64,000 nt of DNA from Saccharopolyspora indica (GTDB lineage Bacteria; Actinomycetota; Actinomycetes; Mycobacteriales; Pseudonocardiaceae): the NCBI RefSeq assembly GCF_027853965.1, contig NZ_JAQGLB010000028.1:30520-94519 (forward strand). The letters run 5' to 3'. Each line of letters opens with the position of its first letter. Position 1 is the first letter of the stretch. Of this stretch, positions 34,853 through 43,923 are shown piece after piece. The translations under genes and the position numbers were made by a program. The notes below the pieces were generated by a model. It had not been told where the DNA came from and ran no database searches. It saw only the letters and a program-made list of their open reading frames with translations.

Positions 34853-35764
34853 CTACGGAGCGAGCGCGGCCCGGACGTCGGCGACCAGGGCCGGGTCGGC
34901 GGCGTCGAACCAGCGGATCCGCGCGTCCCGGCGGAACCAGGAGCGCTGGCGCCGGACGAAGCGGCGGGTGAGCTTCGCGGTCTCCGCAGCGGCGGCCGCC
35001 ATGTCCTCCTCGCCGTCGAGTTCGGCGAGGACCTGCTGGTAGCCGAGGGCACGGCTGGCGGTGCGCCCCGAGCGCAGTCCGATCTCCTCCAGCCGCCGGA
35101 CCTCCTCGACCAGACCGGCGTCGAACATGCGGGTCACCCGGCGGTCGACGCGCTCGTCGAGGTCTTCGACCGGGCGGTCCAGGCCGAGCAGCACCGCGCC
35201 GTAGCGCGGCGGACCGGGTTTCGGCAGGTTCGCCGAGAACGGTTTCCCGGTGATCTCGATGACCTCCAGCGCCCGCACGATGCGCCGCCCGTTGCTGGTC
35301 AGGATGGCCAGCGCGGCCGCCGGGTCGAGCTCGGCCAACCGCTGGTGCAGCACCGCGGGGCCGACCTGCTCCAGCTCCGCTTCGTACTTGCGCCGGACCT
35401 CCGCATCCGTGCCCGGGAAGGTGAGGTCGTCGATCACGGCCTGCACGTAGAGGCCGGAGCCGCCGACCAGGATCGGGGTGCGGCGCCTGGCCAGGACGTC
35501 CTCCACGGCGGCGCGGGCGTGCCGCTGGTAGGCCGCCACCGATGCGGTCTCGGTGACCTGGAGGACGTCGAGCTGGTGGTGCGGGACGCCTTGGCGCTCG
35601 GCCTCGGTGAGCTTGGCGGTGCCGATGTCCATCCCCCGGTAGAGCTGCATGGCATCGGCGTTGACCACTTCGCCGCCGAGGTCCTGCGCGAGTTCCACGG
35701 CCAGGTCCGACTTGCCGGTTGCGGTGGGACCGATGATCGCCACCAGGTGGGGAAGGCACTGCAC
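34853..35764 (-). CDS. miaA: tRNA dimethylallyltransferase MiaA
   Basis: This 303-residue enzyme adds the dimethylallyl group to A37 of tRNAs reading UNN codons. The P-loop is GPTATGKS (12-19), and NADAMQLYRGMDIGTAK is the family substrate motif. It starts with GTG. The product is the substrate of MiaB, whose gene lies 3 kb upstream on the same strand. Confidence 0.96.
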   Translation of the reverse strand: MQCLPHLVAIIGPTATGKSDLAVELAQDLGGEVVNADAMQLYRGMDIGTAKLTEAERQGVPHHQLDVLQVTETASVAAYQRHARAAVEDVLARRRTPILVGGSGLYVQAVIDDLTFPGTDAEVRRKYEAELEQVGPAVLHQRLAELDPAAALAILTSNGRRIVRALEVIEITGKPFSANLPKPGPPRYGAVLLGLDRPVEDLDERVDRRVTRMFDAGLVEEVRRLEEIGLRSGRTASRALGYQQVLAELDGEEDMAAAAAETAKLTRRFVRRQRSWFRRDARIRWFDAADPALVADVRAALAP

Positions 35765-35847
35765 ACCCCGACCCTAGTTCCTGGCCTCCGACCTGCCGGA
35801 TCAGGCCGTGGTGCGGGCGGCGAACTGGACGGGACCGGCCGCCCAGG

Positions 35848-36552
35848 TCAGGGCTGCCTGGTCCAGGTCGCTACGTGGTAGGTGACGCCGTACGGGGTCG
35901 CCGAGTAGAGGAGCTCGCCGCGCCAGGTTCCGCCGCTGGCCGCCACCGCTCCCGGCAGGACCTGGAGCGCGGCGCGGCCTTCGACGCCGAGTTCAGCGCA
36001 CAGCTGCGGGTCCAGGGCTTGCAGCTGTGCGGTGTCGACCTCGGCCAGGGCCGTGCGGATCTGCTCGTCGAGCCCGCTCGCGCGCTCGTCCGGCGGGTGC
36101 GGCGAGCGCTCGTCGGTGCAGTTCGAGCCGTCCGCCAGCACGAGCAGGCCGTCGGTTTCCGCCGCCAGCGACTCCCCCAGCCGCCAGCTCTCCTCCGCCG
36201 GGGTGTCCGGCGCGAGCAGGCGCACCGATGCGGAACCGGCACCGGCCTGCTCGCGCAGCAGACCGGTGATCAGGGCCGGTAGCGGGAGTTCCGGGTCCGT
36301 GGCGGCGGTGCCGCCCAGCGTCACCCGGACGTCCCGGCCGAAGCCCGCGAACGTGCCCGCCGTGTCGGGTCCCAGCACGGTCGGACCCGTCCGATCTACG
36401 CCAACGGCCACCCATTCGGCTGCACGTTCAGTCAGACTGGACACGGCGCGCGAACAGGCGCCCCGCAAGCGCGCGGTTTCCGCATCGGCACGCACGGTCA
36501 GCGCGGGAACCAGCAACGGCGGGTACGGCACCACAGCGATACAGGCGATCAC
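35848..36552 (-). CDS. Conserved hypothetical protein, Rv2728c position (extradiol-dioxygenase LigB-like fold)
   Basis: This 234-residue protein begins AVVPYPPLLVPAL, the motif of a family fold-related to class III extradiol dioxygenases (LigB/MEMO). The mycobacterial Rv2728c lies in the same place before miaA. The GTG at 36552 gives the family N-terminus; the frame stays open upstream without support. Its activity is unknown. Confidence 0.8.
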   Translation of the reverse strand: MIACIAVVPYPPLLVPALTVRADAETARLRGACSRAVSSLTERAAEWVAVGVDRTGPTVLGPDTAGTFAGFGRDVRVTLGGTAATDPELPLPALITGLLREQAGAGSASVRLLAPDTPAEESWRLGESLAAETDGLLVLADGSNCTDERSPHPPDERASGLDEQIRTALAEVDTAQLQALDPQLCAELGVEGRAALQVLPGAVAASGGTWRGELLYSATPYGVTYHVATWTRQP

Positions 36553-36872
36553 ATCCGTGCACGGTAGAGGCACTGGCGAATGGCACCGAGACCGGCGGCG
36601 ACGCGGGCTTGCCCACCCCTGCCCGCTGCGCCCGAACAGGTGCTTGATGACAATGAAGCCGTGCAGGTCACCGGATCGCTGCGGGTGGTCAACCGCTGCT
36701 CCGGCGCGTCGATTTCGCGACGGAGTACCGATTCGCGCCCTGACCTGTTTGAATGCGCCAGCGGAGGCCGGACCGCCGATGGGTCCGGGTCGCCGCTTGC
36801 TGGGCCCCGTGCATGCGGGGCGCCCGTGCCCGGCACGGGCATCGGAGCGGGCACGCAAGGAGGAAGCCGGCC
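36553..36872. other. 320-bp divergent intergenic region
   Basis: This region separates the Rv2728c-like gene (minus) from the DUF349 gene (plus). I see no convincing gene. It holds a degenerate SOS-like site CCGAACAGGTGCTTGA at 36632-36647 and, near the DUF349 start, a short hairpin GCCCGTGC-CCG-GCACGGGC. Confidence 0.5.
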
Positions 36873-38198
36873 ATGACGCACCAGGACACGACCCCCGAGC
36901 CGGTCGCTGACAAGGCGACCGAGGACTCGACCACCGGCACCACCGGGTCAGCCGCGGTCGCGCCCGCGGTGCCGACCGCGTCCACCGATCCCACCAAGTG
37001 GGGGCGGGTGGACGCCGACGGCACGGTGTACGTCCGCACCGCCGACGGCGAGCGGGCGATCGGCTCCTGGCAGGCCGGTGACGCCGCCGAGGGCCTGGCC
37101 CTCTACGCCCGCAAGTTCGACGACCTGCTCACCGAGGTCGAGCTGCTGGAGACCCGGCTGCGCACCCACGCCGGCGACCCGAAGCACACCCTGACCAACG
37201 CCAAGCACCTGCACGAATCGCTGGCCGAGGCCGCGGTCATCGGTGACCTCGCGGCGCTCAACACCCGGATCGAGCACCTGCTGGTGCGGGCCGAGCAGGC
37301 CGTCGAAGGCGCCAAGCACGAGAAGGAGCAGGCCCGCGCGGACGCGATCGCGCGCAAGGAAGCGCTGGTCGCCGAGGCCGAGCAGATCGCGGCCGAGGCC
37401 ACCCACTGGAAGAGCGCCGGCGACCGGCTGCGGGAGATCCTGGAGGAGTGGAAGAAGGTCCGCGGCGTCGACCGCAAGACCGACGAGCAGCTGTGGCGGC
37501 GGTTCTCCAAGGCGCGCGACGCGTTCAGCCGCCGCCGGGGTTCGCACTTCGCCGAGCTCGACCGGCAGCGCGCGGCGTCCAAGGCCCACAAGCAGGAGCT
37601 CGTCGAGGAAGCGGAGTCGCTGACCGAGTCCACCGACTGGGGCGACACGGCGAACCGCTACAAGCAGCTGATGGCGGAGTGGAAGGCGGCCGGGCGGGCG
37701 CCCAAGGACAGCGATGACGCGCTGTGGCAGCGGTTCCGCGCCGCGCAGGACCGGTTCTTCAGCCGCCGCTCGGAGGCGTTCTCCGAGCGCGACGCCGAGT
37801 TCGCCGCGAACGCGAAGCTGAAGGAGGAGCTGCTCGTCGAGGCCGAGCAGATCGATCCGTCGGCCGACCTCAAGGCCGCTCAGGCGCACCTGCACCGGAT
37901 CCAGGAGCGGTGGGACGAGATCGGCAAGGTGCCGCGCGAGCGGATGCGCGATCTGGAGGGCCGGCTGCGGGCGGTGGGCGACAAGGTCCGCAACGCCGCC
38001 GACGCGCAGTGGCGGCGCACCGACCCGGAGGCGCAGGCCAGGGTCGAGCAGTTCCGCGAGCGGGTCGAGCAGTTCGAGGCGCAGGCCGAGAAGGCGCGCG
38101 CCGCGGGCGACGAGCGCCGCGCCAAGAAGGCGCAGGAGCAGGCCGACCAGTGGCGGGAGTGGCTGTCGGCCGCCGAGCAGGCGATCGCCAGCAGGTAG
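36873..38198 (+). CDS. DUF349 domain protein (Rv2731-like)
   Basis: This 441-residue, largely alpha-helical, highly charged protein has repeated DUF349 units (LREILEEWKKVRGV, QLMAEWKAAGRAP, HRIQERWDEIGKVP, each followed by a Phe-rich RF-x-A-D segment). The C-terminal region is a coiled coil. The start ATG has AAGGAGG 8 nt upstream. The M. tuberculosis homologue Rv2731 sits in the same neighbourhood. The family is linked to stress in some bacteria, but no activity is established to my knowledge. Confidence 0.9.
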   Translation: MTHQDTTPEPVADKATEDSTTGTTGSAAVAPAVPTASTDPTKWGRVDADGTVYVRTADGERAIGSWQAGDAAEGLALYARKFDDLLTEVELLETRLRTHAGDPKHTLTNAKHLHESLAEAAVIGDLAALNTRIEHLLVRAEQAVEGAKHEKEQARADAIARKEALVAEAEQIAAEATHWKSAGDRLREILEEWKKVRGVDRKTDEQLWRRFSKARDAFSRRRGSHFAELDRQRAASKAHKQELVEEAESLTESTDWGDTANRYKQLMAEWKAAGRAPKDSDDALWQRFRAAQDRFFSRRSEAFSERDAEFAANAKLKEELLVEAEQIDPSADLKAAQAHLHRIQERWDEIGKVPRERMRDLEGRLRAVGDKVRNAADAQWRRTDPEAQARVEQFRERVEQFEAQAEKARAAGDERRAKKAQEQADQWREWLSAAEQAIASR

Positions 38199-38208
38199 CG
38201 GATGTGCG

Positions 38209-38236
38209 AAGGGCCCCTCCGGCTGGAGGGGCCCTT
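38209..38236. terminator. Bidirectional terminator
   Basis: AAGGGCCCCTCC-GGCT-GGAGGGGCCCTT is a perfect 12-bp stem with a 4-nt loop between the convergent DUF349 and membrane-protein genes. Confidence 0.85.
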
Positions 38237-38250
38237 TCGCGCGTTGGACG

Positions 38251-38697
38251 TCAGTCCCTGGACCAGATGACCTTGATCCACTGGATGGCCAGGACGACCA
38301 TGCAGACCGCCGCGATGACCAGGCCGAACGCCGGGCCGTGCTGACCGCTGGTCTGGCGGGACCAGATCGCGATCACCCCTTCGAAGGCCACCACGAGCCC
38401 GGCCAGGCCTGCCACGAAGGCGAACAGCCAGCGGCGGGTGATCAGCGCCAGCGTGCCGAAGCCGAGGCCGACGACGGTGGAGTTCACCGCGAACAGCCAC
38501 GGCAGCAGGCCGATCTTGAGCGCCGGGTCCGCCTGACCGGTCAGCACCTCCCAGCCCGCGGCGTCACCGGCCCAGGGCAGCATCGCGGAGACGACCAGCA
38601 CCAGCATCACCGGCGCGATCACCATCGCCCGGGCGCCCGGGTCGATTCGGCGCAGCCAGGCCCGCTGCTGGCGCTGGTCCTCGGCCTCGCTCATCAT
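38251..38697 (-). CDS. Membrane protein (Rv2732c position)
   Basis: The protein has 148 residues with four predicted membrane helices, preceded by a charged N-terminus. It corresponds in position to Rv2732c beside miaB in mycobacteria. I chose the ATG at 38697 (AGGA 5 nt upstream), giving a 17-bp gap to the miaB stop; a start at 38727 would overlap miaB. The function is unknown. Confidence 0.82.
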   Translation of the reverse strand: MMSEAEDQRQQRAWLRRIDPGARAMVIAPVMLVLVVSAMLPWAGDAAGWEVLTGQADPALKIGLLPWLFAVNSTVVGLGFGTLALITRRWLFAFVAGLAGLVVAFEGVIAIWSRQTSGQHGPAFGLVIAAVCMVVLAIQWIKVIWSRD

Positions 38698-38714
38698 CGC
38701 TTCCTGCACTCCGC

Positions 38715-40190
38715 TCAACACGCACATCCCTGTTCGGCGTTCGGCTGCGGGGCCGGGGCCCCGAAGGACGGCAGGCCGAGCGTGACGCCCGAGGTCTTCG
38801 GCCGCACGCCCTCCTCCCAGTGGTCGCCCGCCCGGGTGCGCCGGTGCGAGCTGATGTCGGTGTCGGCGACCAGGTGGTGCGGGGCGGCGCGGGTGATGGT
38901 GGTGTGCACGACGTCGCCGGGCCGGATCTCGCGGTCGATGGCGCCGGTCGGCGTGAAGTGCACCAGCCGCCCGTCGCGGGCGCGGCCGGAGAGCCGGTGG
39001 GTCTCCGCGTCCTTGCGGCCCTCGCCCTCGGCGACCAGCAGTTCCACCGGGCGGCCGACGAGGTTCTTGTTCTCCGCCCAGGAGATCTCGTTCTGCAGCT
39101 CGATCAGCCGGTCGTAGCGCTGCTGCACGACCTCCTTCGGCAGCTGGTCGGGCAGCTCGGCGGCGGGCGTGCCGGGGCGCTTGGAGTACTGGAAGGTGAA
39201 GGCGCTGGAGAACCGGGCCTGCCGGACGACCTCCATCGTCGCCTCGAAGTCCTCCTCGGTCTCACCGGGGAAGCCGACGATGATGTCGGTGGTGATGGCC
39301 GCGTCCGGCATCGCCTCGCGCACGTTGCGCAGGATGTTCAGGTATCGCTCGGAGCGGTAGGAGCGGCGCATCGCCTTGAGGATCCGGTCGGAGCCGGACT
39401 GCAGCGGCATGTGCAGCTGCGGGCACACGTTCGGCGTCGCGGCCATCGCCTCGATCACGTCGTCGGTGAAGTCGCGCGGGTGCGGCGAGGTGAAGCGGAC
39501 CCGCTCCAGGCCCTCGATCTGCCCGCAGGAGCGCAGCAGCTTGCCGAACGCGAAGCGGTCGCCGAACTCGACGCCGTAGGCGTTGACGTTCTGGCCGAGC
39601 AGCGTCACCTCGAGCACGCCCTCGGAGACCAGCGCCTGCACCTCGGCGAGGATCTCGCCCGGCCGACGGTCCTTCTCCTTGCCGCGCAGCGCGGGCACGA
39701 TGCAGAACGTGCAGGTGTTGTTGCAGCCGACCGACACCGACACCCAGCCGGAGTAGGCCGATTCGCGGCGCGCCGGGAGCGTGGAGGGGAAGACGTCGAG
39801 CGCTTCGAGGATCTCGACCTCGGCCTCTTCGTTGTGCCGGGCGCGCTCCAGCAGCGTCGGCAGCGAACCGAGGTTGTGGGTGCCGAAGACGACGTCCACC
39901 CACGGGGCCCGCTTGACGATCGTGTCGCGGTCCTTCTGCGCCAGGCAGCCGCCCACCGCGATCTGCATGTTCGGGTTGCGGTCCTTGGCCGGGCGCATGT
40001 GGCCGAGGGTGCCGTAGAGGCGGTTGTCCGCGTTCTCCCGCACCGCGCAGGTGTTGAACACGACCACATCGGCGTCACCCGATCCGGCGCGCTCGTACCC
40101 GGCGTCCTCCAGCATGCCCGCGAGCCGCTCCGAATCGTGCACGTTCATCTGGCAGCCGAAGGTGCGGATCTCGTACGTCCTCGTGCTCAC
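38715..40190 (-). CDS. miaB: tRNA-2-methylthio-N6-dimethylallyladenosine synthase MiaB
   Basis: This 491-residue radical-SAM methylthiotransferase acts on i6A37 made by MiaA. The N-terminal UPF0004 cluster ligands are Cys13, Cys48 and Cys82, and the radical SAM cluster is Cys156, Cys160 and Cys163 in GCNNTCTFC. A C-terminal TRAM domain is at about residues 375-440. The extreme C-terminus ends GCAC, which is not part of the usual fold. The downstream order with the Rv2732c-like gene matches mycobacteria. Confidence 0.96.
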   Translation of the reverse strand: MSTRTYEIRTFGCQMNVHDSERLAGMLEDAGYERAGSGDADVVVFNTCAVRENADNRLYGTLGHMRPAKDRNPNMQIAVGGCLAQKDRDTIVKRAPWVDVVFGTHNLGSLPTLLERARHNEEAEVEILEALDVFPSTLPARRESAYSGWVSVSVGCNNTCTFCIVPALRGKEKDRRPGEILAEVQALVSEGVLEVTLLGQNVNAYGVEFGDRFAFGKLLRSCGQIEGLERVRFTSPHPRDFTDDVIEAMAATPNVCPQLHMPLQSGSDRILKAMRRSYRSERYLNILRNVREAMPDAAITTDIIVGFPGETEEDFEATMEVVRQARFSSAFTFQYSKRPGTPAAELPDQLPKEVVQQRYDRLIELQNEISWAENKNLVGRPVELLVAEGEGRKDAETHRLSGRARDGRLVHFTPTGAIDREIRPGDVVHTTITRAAPHHLVADTDISSHRRTRAGDHWEEGVRPKTSGVTLGLPSFGAPAPQPNAEQGCAC

Positions 40191-40405
40191 CGCTCCACGG
40201 TAGCTCCTGGTCAGATCGCGGATTCACCCGCCCGGCGAGCAGGTCGCGCTCAGCTCGGCTACCGAGCGTCAGTGATCACCCACGAAAAGCGACTGCGGAG
40301 CGTAACCTAGTTGCAACATCGCTTGGTCCGTTCCGTCTGGACTATCCCCCGAATGAGGCTTAAGTTTCGGCCAACGAATCCACTTTGACGCGTTCAGGAG
40401 TTCGA

Positions 40406-41161
40406 ATGACGGCAGCTTCCACGGACGCTCCGATGATCCGGATGTCCGCGGTCGACAAGTACTTCGGTTCCTTGCACGTGCTGCGGGAGATCGACCTGGA
40501 AGTCCCCCGCGGGCAGGTCGTGGTGGTGCTCGGGCCGTCCGGGTCCGGCAAGTCGACGTTGTGCCGGGCGATCAACCGGCTGGAGCCGATCAACTCCGGC
40601 AGCATCGAGATCGACGGCGTCCCGCTGCCCGCCGAGGGCCGGGCGCTGGCCGAGCTGCGCTCCGACGTCGGCATGGTGTTCCAGCAGTTCAACCTGTTCG
40701 CGCACAAGACGATCCTGGAGAACGTCACGCTGGGGCCGGTCAAGGTCCGCAAGCAGAGCAAGGAAGCGGCTCGGGAGACCGCGCTGCAGCTGCTGGAGCG
40801 GGTCGGCATCGCCAACCAGGCGGACAAGTACCCGGCGCAGCTCTCCGGTGGCCAGCAGCAGCGCGTCGCGATCGCGCGGGCGCTGGCGATGAAGCCGAAG
40901 GTGATGCTGTTCGACGAACCCACCTCGGCGCTGGACCCGGAGATGGTCAACGAGGTGCTGGACGTCATGACCGACCTCGCGGCCGAGGGGATGACCATGC
41001 TGGTCGTCACGCACGAGATGGGCTTCGCGCGCCGCGCCGCGCACCGGGTGCTCTTCATGGCCGACGGCGAGGTGGTCGAGGACGCCGCGCCGGACGCGTT
41101 CTTCGACGACCCGAAGAGCGACCGCGCCAAGGACTTCCTCGGCAAGATCCTCACCCACTGA
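40406..41161 (+). CDS. gluA: Glutamate ABC transporter ATP-binding protein GluA
   Basis: This 251-residue polar-amino-acid ABC ATPase has Walker A GPSGSGKST (43-51), signature LSGGQQQR and Walker B VMLFDEPTSALD. CAGGAG lies 5 nt before the ATG. It is the first gene of a complete gluABCD operon like that of Corynebacterium glutamicum, which lies near recX-recA there and follows miaB here. Confidence 0.94.
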   Translation: MTAASTDAPMIRMSAVDKYFGSLHVLREIDLEVPRGQVVVVLGPSGSGKSTLCRAINRLEPINSGSIEIDGVPLPAEGRALAELRSDVGMVFQQFNLFAHKTILENVTLGPVKVRKQSKEAARETALQLLERVGIANQADKYPAQLSGGQQQRVAIARALAMKPKVMLFDEPTSALDPEMVNEVLDVMTDLAAEGMTMLVVTHEMGFARRAAHRVLFMADGEVVEDAAPDAFFDDPKSDRAKDFLGKILTH

Positions 41162-41189
41162 GTGCCCACTGCGTAGAAAGGCAGAGGTA

Positions 41190-42089
41190 ATGCGAGCCAA
41201 GAAGATGCGGTTGGTGACCGTGCTGGCCGCCTCGCTGGCGCTGGCCCTGACCGGCTGCGGCCGGGAAGGCGCCCCCGGCGGCGGCGAACCGCAGGTCCAG
41301 CAGGACATCGCCCAGAACGTGCAGGTCGAGGGATCGCCGACGTTCGACCGGATGAAGCAGAAGGACCGCGTCGTGATCGGCGTCAAGGAGGACCAGCCGG
41401 GGCTGGGCTTCCGCGACCCGGTGACCAACCAGTACTCCGGCTTCGACATCGAGATCGCCCGGCTGATCGCCGCGCAGCTCGGCTTCGACCCGAACACCAA
41501 GATCGAGTACAAGCCGATCCCGTCGACCGCGCGCGAGCAGGCGATCTCCACCGGTGAGGTCGACTACTACGTCGGCACCTACACCATCAACGACAAGCGC
41601 AAGGAGCAGGTCGGCTTCGCCGGGCCGTACTACATGGCGGGCCAGGACCTGCTGGTGCGCTCGGACAACACCGACATCACCGGCAAGGACTCGCTCAAGG
41701 GCAAGAAGGTCTGCTCGGCGACCGGATCGACCCCGATCCAGAAGGTCAAGGCCGACCAGCTGACCGAGCCGCAGAACATCGTCGAGTTCCAGCGCTACTC
41801 CGAGTGCGTCCAGCAGCTGCTCGACGGCCAGATCGACGCCGTCACCACCGACGACGCGATCCTGAAGGGCTACGCGGCCCAGGACCCGGACAAGCTGAAG
41901 GTCGTCGGCCAGGTCTTCTCCGAGGAGCCCTACGGCGTCGGCCTGTCCCGCGAGGACAACGCGCTGCGCGCCAAGGTCAACGACATCCTGGAGCAGGCCG
42001 CGACCAGCGGCGAGTGGAAGCGCGTCTACGACGCGACCCTCGGCAAGTCGGGCAGCACCGCTGAGCCGCCCAAGGTCGACCGCTACTGA
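41190..42089 (+). CDS. gluB: Glutamate-binding lipoprotein GluB
   Basis: This 299-residue solute-binding protein has the lipobox LTGC (20-23) and two SBP lobes, with the amino-acid-binding segment GFDIEIARLIAAQLGF near residue 88. It hands glutamate (possibly also aspartate or glutamine) to the GluCD permease. A 14-bp hairpin follows the stop at 42096-42135. Confidence 0.94.
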   Translation: MRAKKMRLVTVLAASLALALTGCGREGAPGGGEPQVQQDIAQNVQVEGSPTFDRMKQKDRVVIGVKEDQPGLGFRDPVTNQYSGFDIEIARLIAAQLGFDPNTKIEYKPIPSTAREQAISTGEVDYYVGTYTINDKRKEQVGFAGPYYMAGQDLLVRSDNTDITGKDSLKGKKVCSATGSTPIQKVKADQLTEPQNIVEFQRYSECVQQLLDGQIDAVTTDDAILKGYAAQDPDKLKVVGQVFSEEPYGVGLSREDNALRAKVNDILEQAATSGEWKRVYDATLGKSGSTAEPPKVDRY

Positions 42090-42095
42090 TCCGTC

Positions 42096-42135
42096 ATCGG
42101 GTGCCCGGGGCCGTGCGCGGTCCCGGGCACCCGAT
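42096..42135 (+). terminator. Hairpin between gluB and gluC
   Basis: ATCGGGTGCCCGGG, a 12-nt loop, then the exact complement gives a perfect 14-bp stem starting 7 bp after the gluB stop. Similar hairpins in ABC operons protect the upstream binding-protein mRNA or reduce read-through to the permease genes. Confidence 0.7.
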
Positions 42136-42152
42136 TCCTCCTGGAGTACGCA

Positions 42153-42803
42153 TTGTTCGACATCTTGGTGGAGTACGGCGACGTCCTCGCCAGGGGTTTC
42201 CTCAGCACCATCGAGCTCTTCCTGCTGTCCGCGGTGGGGTCGCTGGTGCTGGGCACGCTCCTGGCCACGATGCGGGTCAGCCCGATCCCGGCGCTGCGGG
42301 CGGTCGGCACCGGGTACGTGACGCTGCTGCGCAACACCCCGCTGACGCTGGTGTTCTTCTTCTTCGTCTTCGCCTACCCCAAGCTGGAGCTCGTCCAGTT
42401 CCCGTTCTTCACCGCCGCGGTGATCGCGCTGACGATCTACACCTCGGCCTTCGTCTGCGAGGTGCTGCGCGCGGGGATCAACACCGTTCCGGTCGGGCAG
42501 GCCGAGGCGGCCCGCTCCATCGGGTTGGGCTTCGGCCAGTCGCTGACCAACGTGATCCTGCCGCAGGCGTTCCGCGCCACGGTTCCGCCGCTGGTCAGCG
42601 TGCTGATCGCGCTGCTGAAGAACACCACGGTCGCGGCCGGGTTCAGCGTGAACGAGGTCGGCGCGGTCATCCCGTACCTCAACGAGCAGGGTGAGCCGAC
42701 GCTGAACGCCTTCGTGTGGATCGCCGTCGGGTTCCTGATCCTGGTCATCCCGCTGACCCTGGTGCAGCGCAGCTTCGAGAAACGGTGGAGCGTGTCCCGA
42801 TGA
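42153..42803 (+). CDS. gluC: Glutamate ABC transporter permease GluC
   Basis: This 216-residue HisM-type permease has about five membrane helices and the EAA loop (GQAEAARSIGLGFGQSLTNVILPQAFR). The TTG start has GGAG 8 nt upstream. Its stop overlaps the gluD start (ATGA), so the two permease subunits are coupled. Confidence 0.93.
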   Translation: MFDILVEYGDVLARGFLSTIELFLLSAVGSLVLGTLLATMRVSPIPALRAVGTGYVTLLRNTPLTLVFFFFVFAYPKLELVQFPFFTAAVIALTIYTSAFVCEVLRAGINTVPVGQAEAARSIGLGFGQSLTNVILPQAFRATVPPLVSVLIALLKNTTVAAGFSVNEVGAVIPYLNEQGEPTLNAFVWIAVGFLILVIPLTLVQRSFEKRWSVSR

Positions 42804-43663
42804 GCAGCGTCCTGTTCGACACCCCCGGTCCGCGCGCCCGCGCGCGCAACCGGCTGATCAGCATCATCAGCGCCCTCGTGGTGCTGGGCCTGCTGGGATA
42901 CGTGGTGCTGCGCTTCTACGCCACCGGGCAGTTCGACGCCAGCAAGTGGGAGTGGCTGCTCTACGAGCAGATCCAGGTGGAGCTGCTCGGCGCGCTGTGG
43001 AACACCGTTCGTGCGTTCCTCACGGGTGCGGTGCTGGCGCTGGTCTTCGGCGCGGTGTTCGCGCTCGGCAGGCTCTCCGACCACAAGTGGATCCGGCTGC
43101 CCTCCGCCGCGGTCGTGGAGCTCTTCCGCGCGATCCCGCTGGTCGTGCTGATCTTCTTCCTGTACTACGCGGCGCCGCAGCTGGGCGTGAGCTTCGGCCA
43201 GTACTGGTCGGTCGTGCTCGGTCTGACGCTGTACAACGGCTCGGTGCTGGCCGAGGTGTTCCGGGCCGGCGTGGCCGCCCTGCCGAAGGGGCAGATGGAG
43301 GCCGCCTACTCCATCGGCATGCGCAAGAACCAGGTCATGCGGACCGTGGTGCTGCCGCAGGCGGTGCGCATGATGCTGCCCGCGATCGTCAGCCAGCTGG
43401 TGGTGCTGCTCAAGGACAGCGCGCTCGGCTTCCTGATCACCTACCAGGAGCTGCTGTACTACGCGCGCTACCTCGGCGGCATCCCGACGCTGGACCGGCC
43501 GATCATCCCGGTCAGCCTGGTGGTGGCGGCGATCTACATCTCGATGTGCCTGCTGCTGACGTGGTTCGCCACCTACCTGGACCGGCGCAACCGCCGGACC
43601 AAGAAGACCAAGCAGCTGGCCCCGGCCGCCAAGCCGCTGGCGGAAACCGCCGTCGGCGACTGA
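42800..43663 (+). CDS. gluD: Glutamate ABC transporter permease GluD
   Basis: This 287-residue permease is longer at the N-terminus than GluC, with an EAA loop (GQMEAAYSIGMRKNQVMRTVVLPQAVR) and a basic cytoplasmic C-terminus. It forms a heterodimer with GluC. The ATG overlaps the gluC stop. The operon ends at the hairpin 43677-43707. Confidence 0.93.
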   Translation: MSSVLFDTPGPRARARNRLISIISALVVLGLLGYVVLRFYATGQFDASKWEWLLYEQIQVELLGALWNTVRAFLTGAVLALVFGAVFALGRLSDHKWIRLPSAAVVELFRAIPLVVLIFFLYYAAPQLGVSFGQYWSVVLGLTLYNGSVLAEVFRAGVAALPKGQMEAAYSIGMRKNQVMRTVVLPQAVRMMLPAIVSQLVVLLKDSALGFLITYQELLYYARYLGGIPTLDRPIIPVSLVVAAIYISMCLLLTWFATYLDRRNRRTKKTKQLAPAAKPLAETAVGD

Positions 43664-43676
43664 GCACTGCTGCACG

Positions 43677-43707
43677 AGGAGGGCATCGCCGACGGCGGTG
43701 CCCTCCT
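43677..43707 (+). terminator. Terminator of gluABCD
   Basis: AGGAGGGCA and TGCCCTCCT arms enclose a smaller CGCC-GAC-GGCG hairpin, followed by TCGTCTTC. It lies 14 bp after gluD. Confidence 0.8.
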
Positions 43708-43713
43708 TCGTCT

Positions 43714-43923
43714 TCAGCCGTCGAAGCGGTCGTTCTTTAACGCTGCGATGAACGAGGCCCACTGACCAGAAGTCGTGGTGAAGTACCCGGCTGCACGATC
43801 CTTGGTGTCGCGCACCGCAGCGCCACCCTCAACGCGCCCGACCTCGACACAGTTGGAGCCGTTCACCGATCGGCTGGACTTCCGCCAGTTAGTCGGTTCC
43901 TGCTGTACCGTCATGTTTCGCAT
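43714..43923 (-). CDS. DUF397 protein, toxin-like partner of the XRE gene
   Basis: This 69-residue protein has the DUF397 pattern: WRKSSRSVNGSNCVEVG, then VRDTKDRAAG and a C-terminal W-x2-FIAALK. In Streptomyces such proteins pair with XRE/DUF5753 regulators in the Scr1 toxin-antitoxin-like system or WhiJ-type loci. Its start overlaps the 3' end of the XRE gene by 35 bp. Confidence 0.88.
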   Translation of the reverse strand: MRNMTVQQEPTNWRKSSRSVNGSNCVEVGRVEGGAAVRDTKDRAAGYFTTTSGQWASFIAALKNDRFDG

